From assembly GCA_964057225.1 (NCBI GenBank), contig OZ059900.1, positions 18,987,638-19,051,637 on the forward strand: DNA of 64,000 nt. Reading direction: 5' to 3'. Made by a program: the position numbers and the translations under genes. The notes beneath the pieces were generated by a model, which was given only the letters and a program-made list of their open reading frames with translations, did no database searches and was not told the origin of the DNA. The DNA comes from Auanema rhodensis. Its lineage: Eukaryota > Nematoda > Chromadorea > Rhabditida > Rhabditidae. Within the stretch, counting starts at the first letter, position 1. Each line of letters begins with the position of its first letter. Shown here piece after piece: positions 62,937-64,000 of this stretch.

Positions 62937-64000
62937 ATAAAATATTTCTCATGGGAAATACTGTGTTTTTGTATTTTTCTAGTGTTCAGCATGTAAAATG
63001 CTTCATTTTAGTATGTAACACGCTGAAATTCGTTGCATTTGACGACTCATATGAACAAAAATCGATTTAATCAATATTAGCCATAAGGGGCGTGCCCTCA
63101 GAATATGCTAATTTCCTTAATTTTCTAACCCCTGTTTTTTTGTCGTGAAAGTGGAACTAGACGTTGTACGAACAATTTTGAGCTAGGTTTCATTGACATT
63201 GCATGAGTTTGAACACATGAAATCGTAAGTCAAAACCTTGTTTACAGCGAAATTTCCAAAAACTGGTTTTCCAGCATAATAAAATATTTCTCATGGGAAA
63301 TACTGTGTTTTTGTATTTTTCTAGTGTTCAGCATGTAAAATGCTTCATTTTAGTATGTAACACGCTGAAATTCGTTGCATTTGACGACTCATATGAACAA
63401 AAATCGATTTAATCAATATTAGCTATAAGGGGCGTGCCCTCAGAATATGCTAATTTCCTTAATTTTCTAACCCCTGTTTTTTTGTCGTGAAAGTGGAACT
63501 AGACGTTGTACGAACAATTTTGAGCTAAGTTTCATTGACATTGCATGAGTTTGAACACATGAAATCGTAAGTCAAAACCTTGTTTACAGCGAAATTTCCA
63601 AAAACTGGTTTTCCAGCATAATAAAATATTTCTCATGGGAAATACTGTGTTTTTGTTTTTTTCTAGTGTTCAGCATGTAAAATGCTTCATTTTAGTATGT
63701 AACACGCTGAAATTCGTTGCATTTGACGACTCATATGAACAAAAATCGATTTAATCAATATTAGCCATAAGGGGCGTGCCCTCAGAATATGCTAATTTCC
63801 TTAATTTTCTAACCCCTGTTTTTTTGTCGTGAAAGTGGAACTAGACGTTGTACGAACAATTTTGAGCTAGGTTTCATTGACATTGCATGAGTTTGAACAC
63901 ATGAAATCGTAAGTCAAAACCTTGTTTACAGCGAAATTTCCAAAAACTGGTTTTCCAGCATAATAAAATATTTCTCATGGGAAATACTGTGTTTTTGTAT
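62937..64000. repeat. Last three full monomers and a 38-bp partial copy
   Basis: 62937 is plain; 63279 has C146T+G250A as in module B; 63621 has A37T. The copy starting at 63963 is cut by the window edge after 38 bases, so the array continues beyond it. Confidence 0.95.

Larger units (their letters stand above)
1..64000. repeat. Satellite DNA array, 342-bp monomer, 187 full copies plus 38 bp
   Basis: The same 342-bp sequence recurs head to tail through the whole window. I tracked the monomer start (the sequence ataaaatatttctcatggga) at 1, 343, 685, 1027, 1369 and onward to 63963, with drift only from 1-2 bp indels. All copies share one orientation and no inverted copy, transposon or unique spacer interrupts them. 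Copies differ from the consensus mostly by 0-6 substitutions, so the array is strongly homogenised. Every reading frame on both strands is closed within each monomer, so there is no gene anywhere in the window. Long homogeneous arrays of this type are typical of eukaryotic centromeric or pericentromeric heterochromatin; that location is inferred, not seen. I do not recognise the family or the species. Confidence 0.98.

Noticed and set aside
1-64000. Monomer length of 342 is a multiple of three, so a frame could run through the array as a repeat protein
   Set aside because: Stops occur in every monomer in the frames I translated on both strands (for example TAA at 2, 57-60 and 132 region; TGA at 210 and 282), so no long frame crosses the repeats.
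1-64000. CRISPR array or phage-like direct repeats
   Set aside because: The repeat unit is 342 bp with no short repeat/unique spacer alternation; every base belongs to the monomer.
1-64000. Telomere repeats, rDNA, tRNA genes, or transposon fragments hidden in the array
   Set aside because: None seen: the monomer phase is continuous from 1 to 64000 with only 1-2 bp length changes, which leaves no room for inserted elements.

Overview
The whole window is one uninterrupted satellite DNA array. A monomer of 342 bp (341-344 bp with small indels) is repeated head to tail in one orientation, 187 complete times from base 1 to 63962, followed by 38 bp of a 188th copy. I found no protein gene, RNA gene, transposon, microsatellite block, telomere repeat, CRISPR array or unique sequence. 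In the reference monomer (bases 1-342) A+T is 66.4% (A 106, T 121, C 57, G 58).

This is eukaryotic DNA, most likely centromeric or pericentromeric heterochromatin, or another large satellite block. I do not recognise the monomer and cannot name the species. The monomer has 10 CpG where base composition predicts about 9.7, and only two of the recurrent variants (G234A, G86A) are CpG-decay type. That argues against a heavily CpG-methylated germline (most vertebrates and plants) and fits many invertebrates better, but it is indirect.

Monomers differ from the consensus mostly by 0-6 substitutions. About three dozen recurrent diagnostic variants let the copies be typed and show nested higher-order repeats (HORs). 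In monomer coordinates: 1-11.6 kb is built from two interleaved four-monomer modules, A (G250A / A37T+T88A+A138T / C65T / plain) and B (C146T+G250A / A342G+A59G+G171A+8T+G234A / A37T+G171A / variable). An eight-monomer cassette D begins at 11634, 20186, 27709 and 41390. The 4789-bp block 9581-14369 recurs at 18133-22921. A second large duplication pairs 32839-39681 with 50282-57810. A seven-monomer block (2394 bp) is duplicated in direct tandem at 46520-48913 and 48914-51307 with no difference that I noticed. From 57 kb to the end there are younger-looking three- and four-monomer HORs.

Mosaic monomers (for example 15396-15737, 23264-23604, 23605-23946, 27367-27708) combine diagnostic variants of different module positions, as expected from unequal exchange or gene conversion. 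The monomer also carries several short dyads, a weak CENP-B-box-like sequence (positions 92-108), a variable T-tract (6-9 T) and a 171-bp half-spacing of its T-rich tracts. These are the only candidates for function in the window. I found no novel gene system; what is worth study is the layered amplification history.
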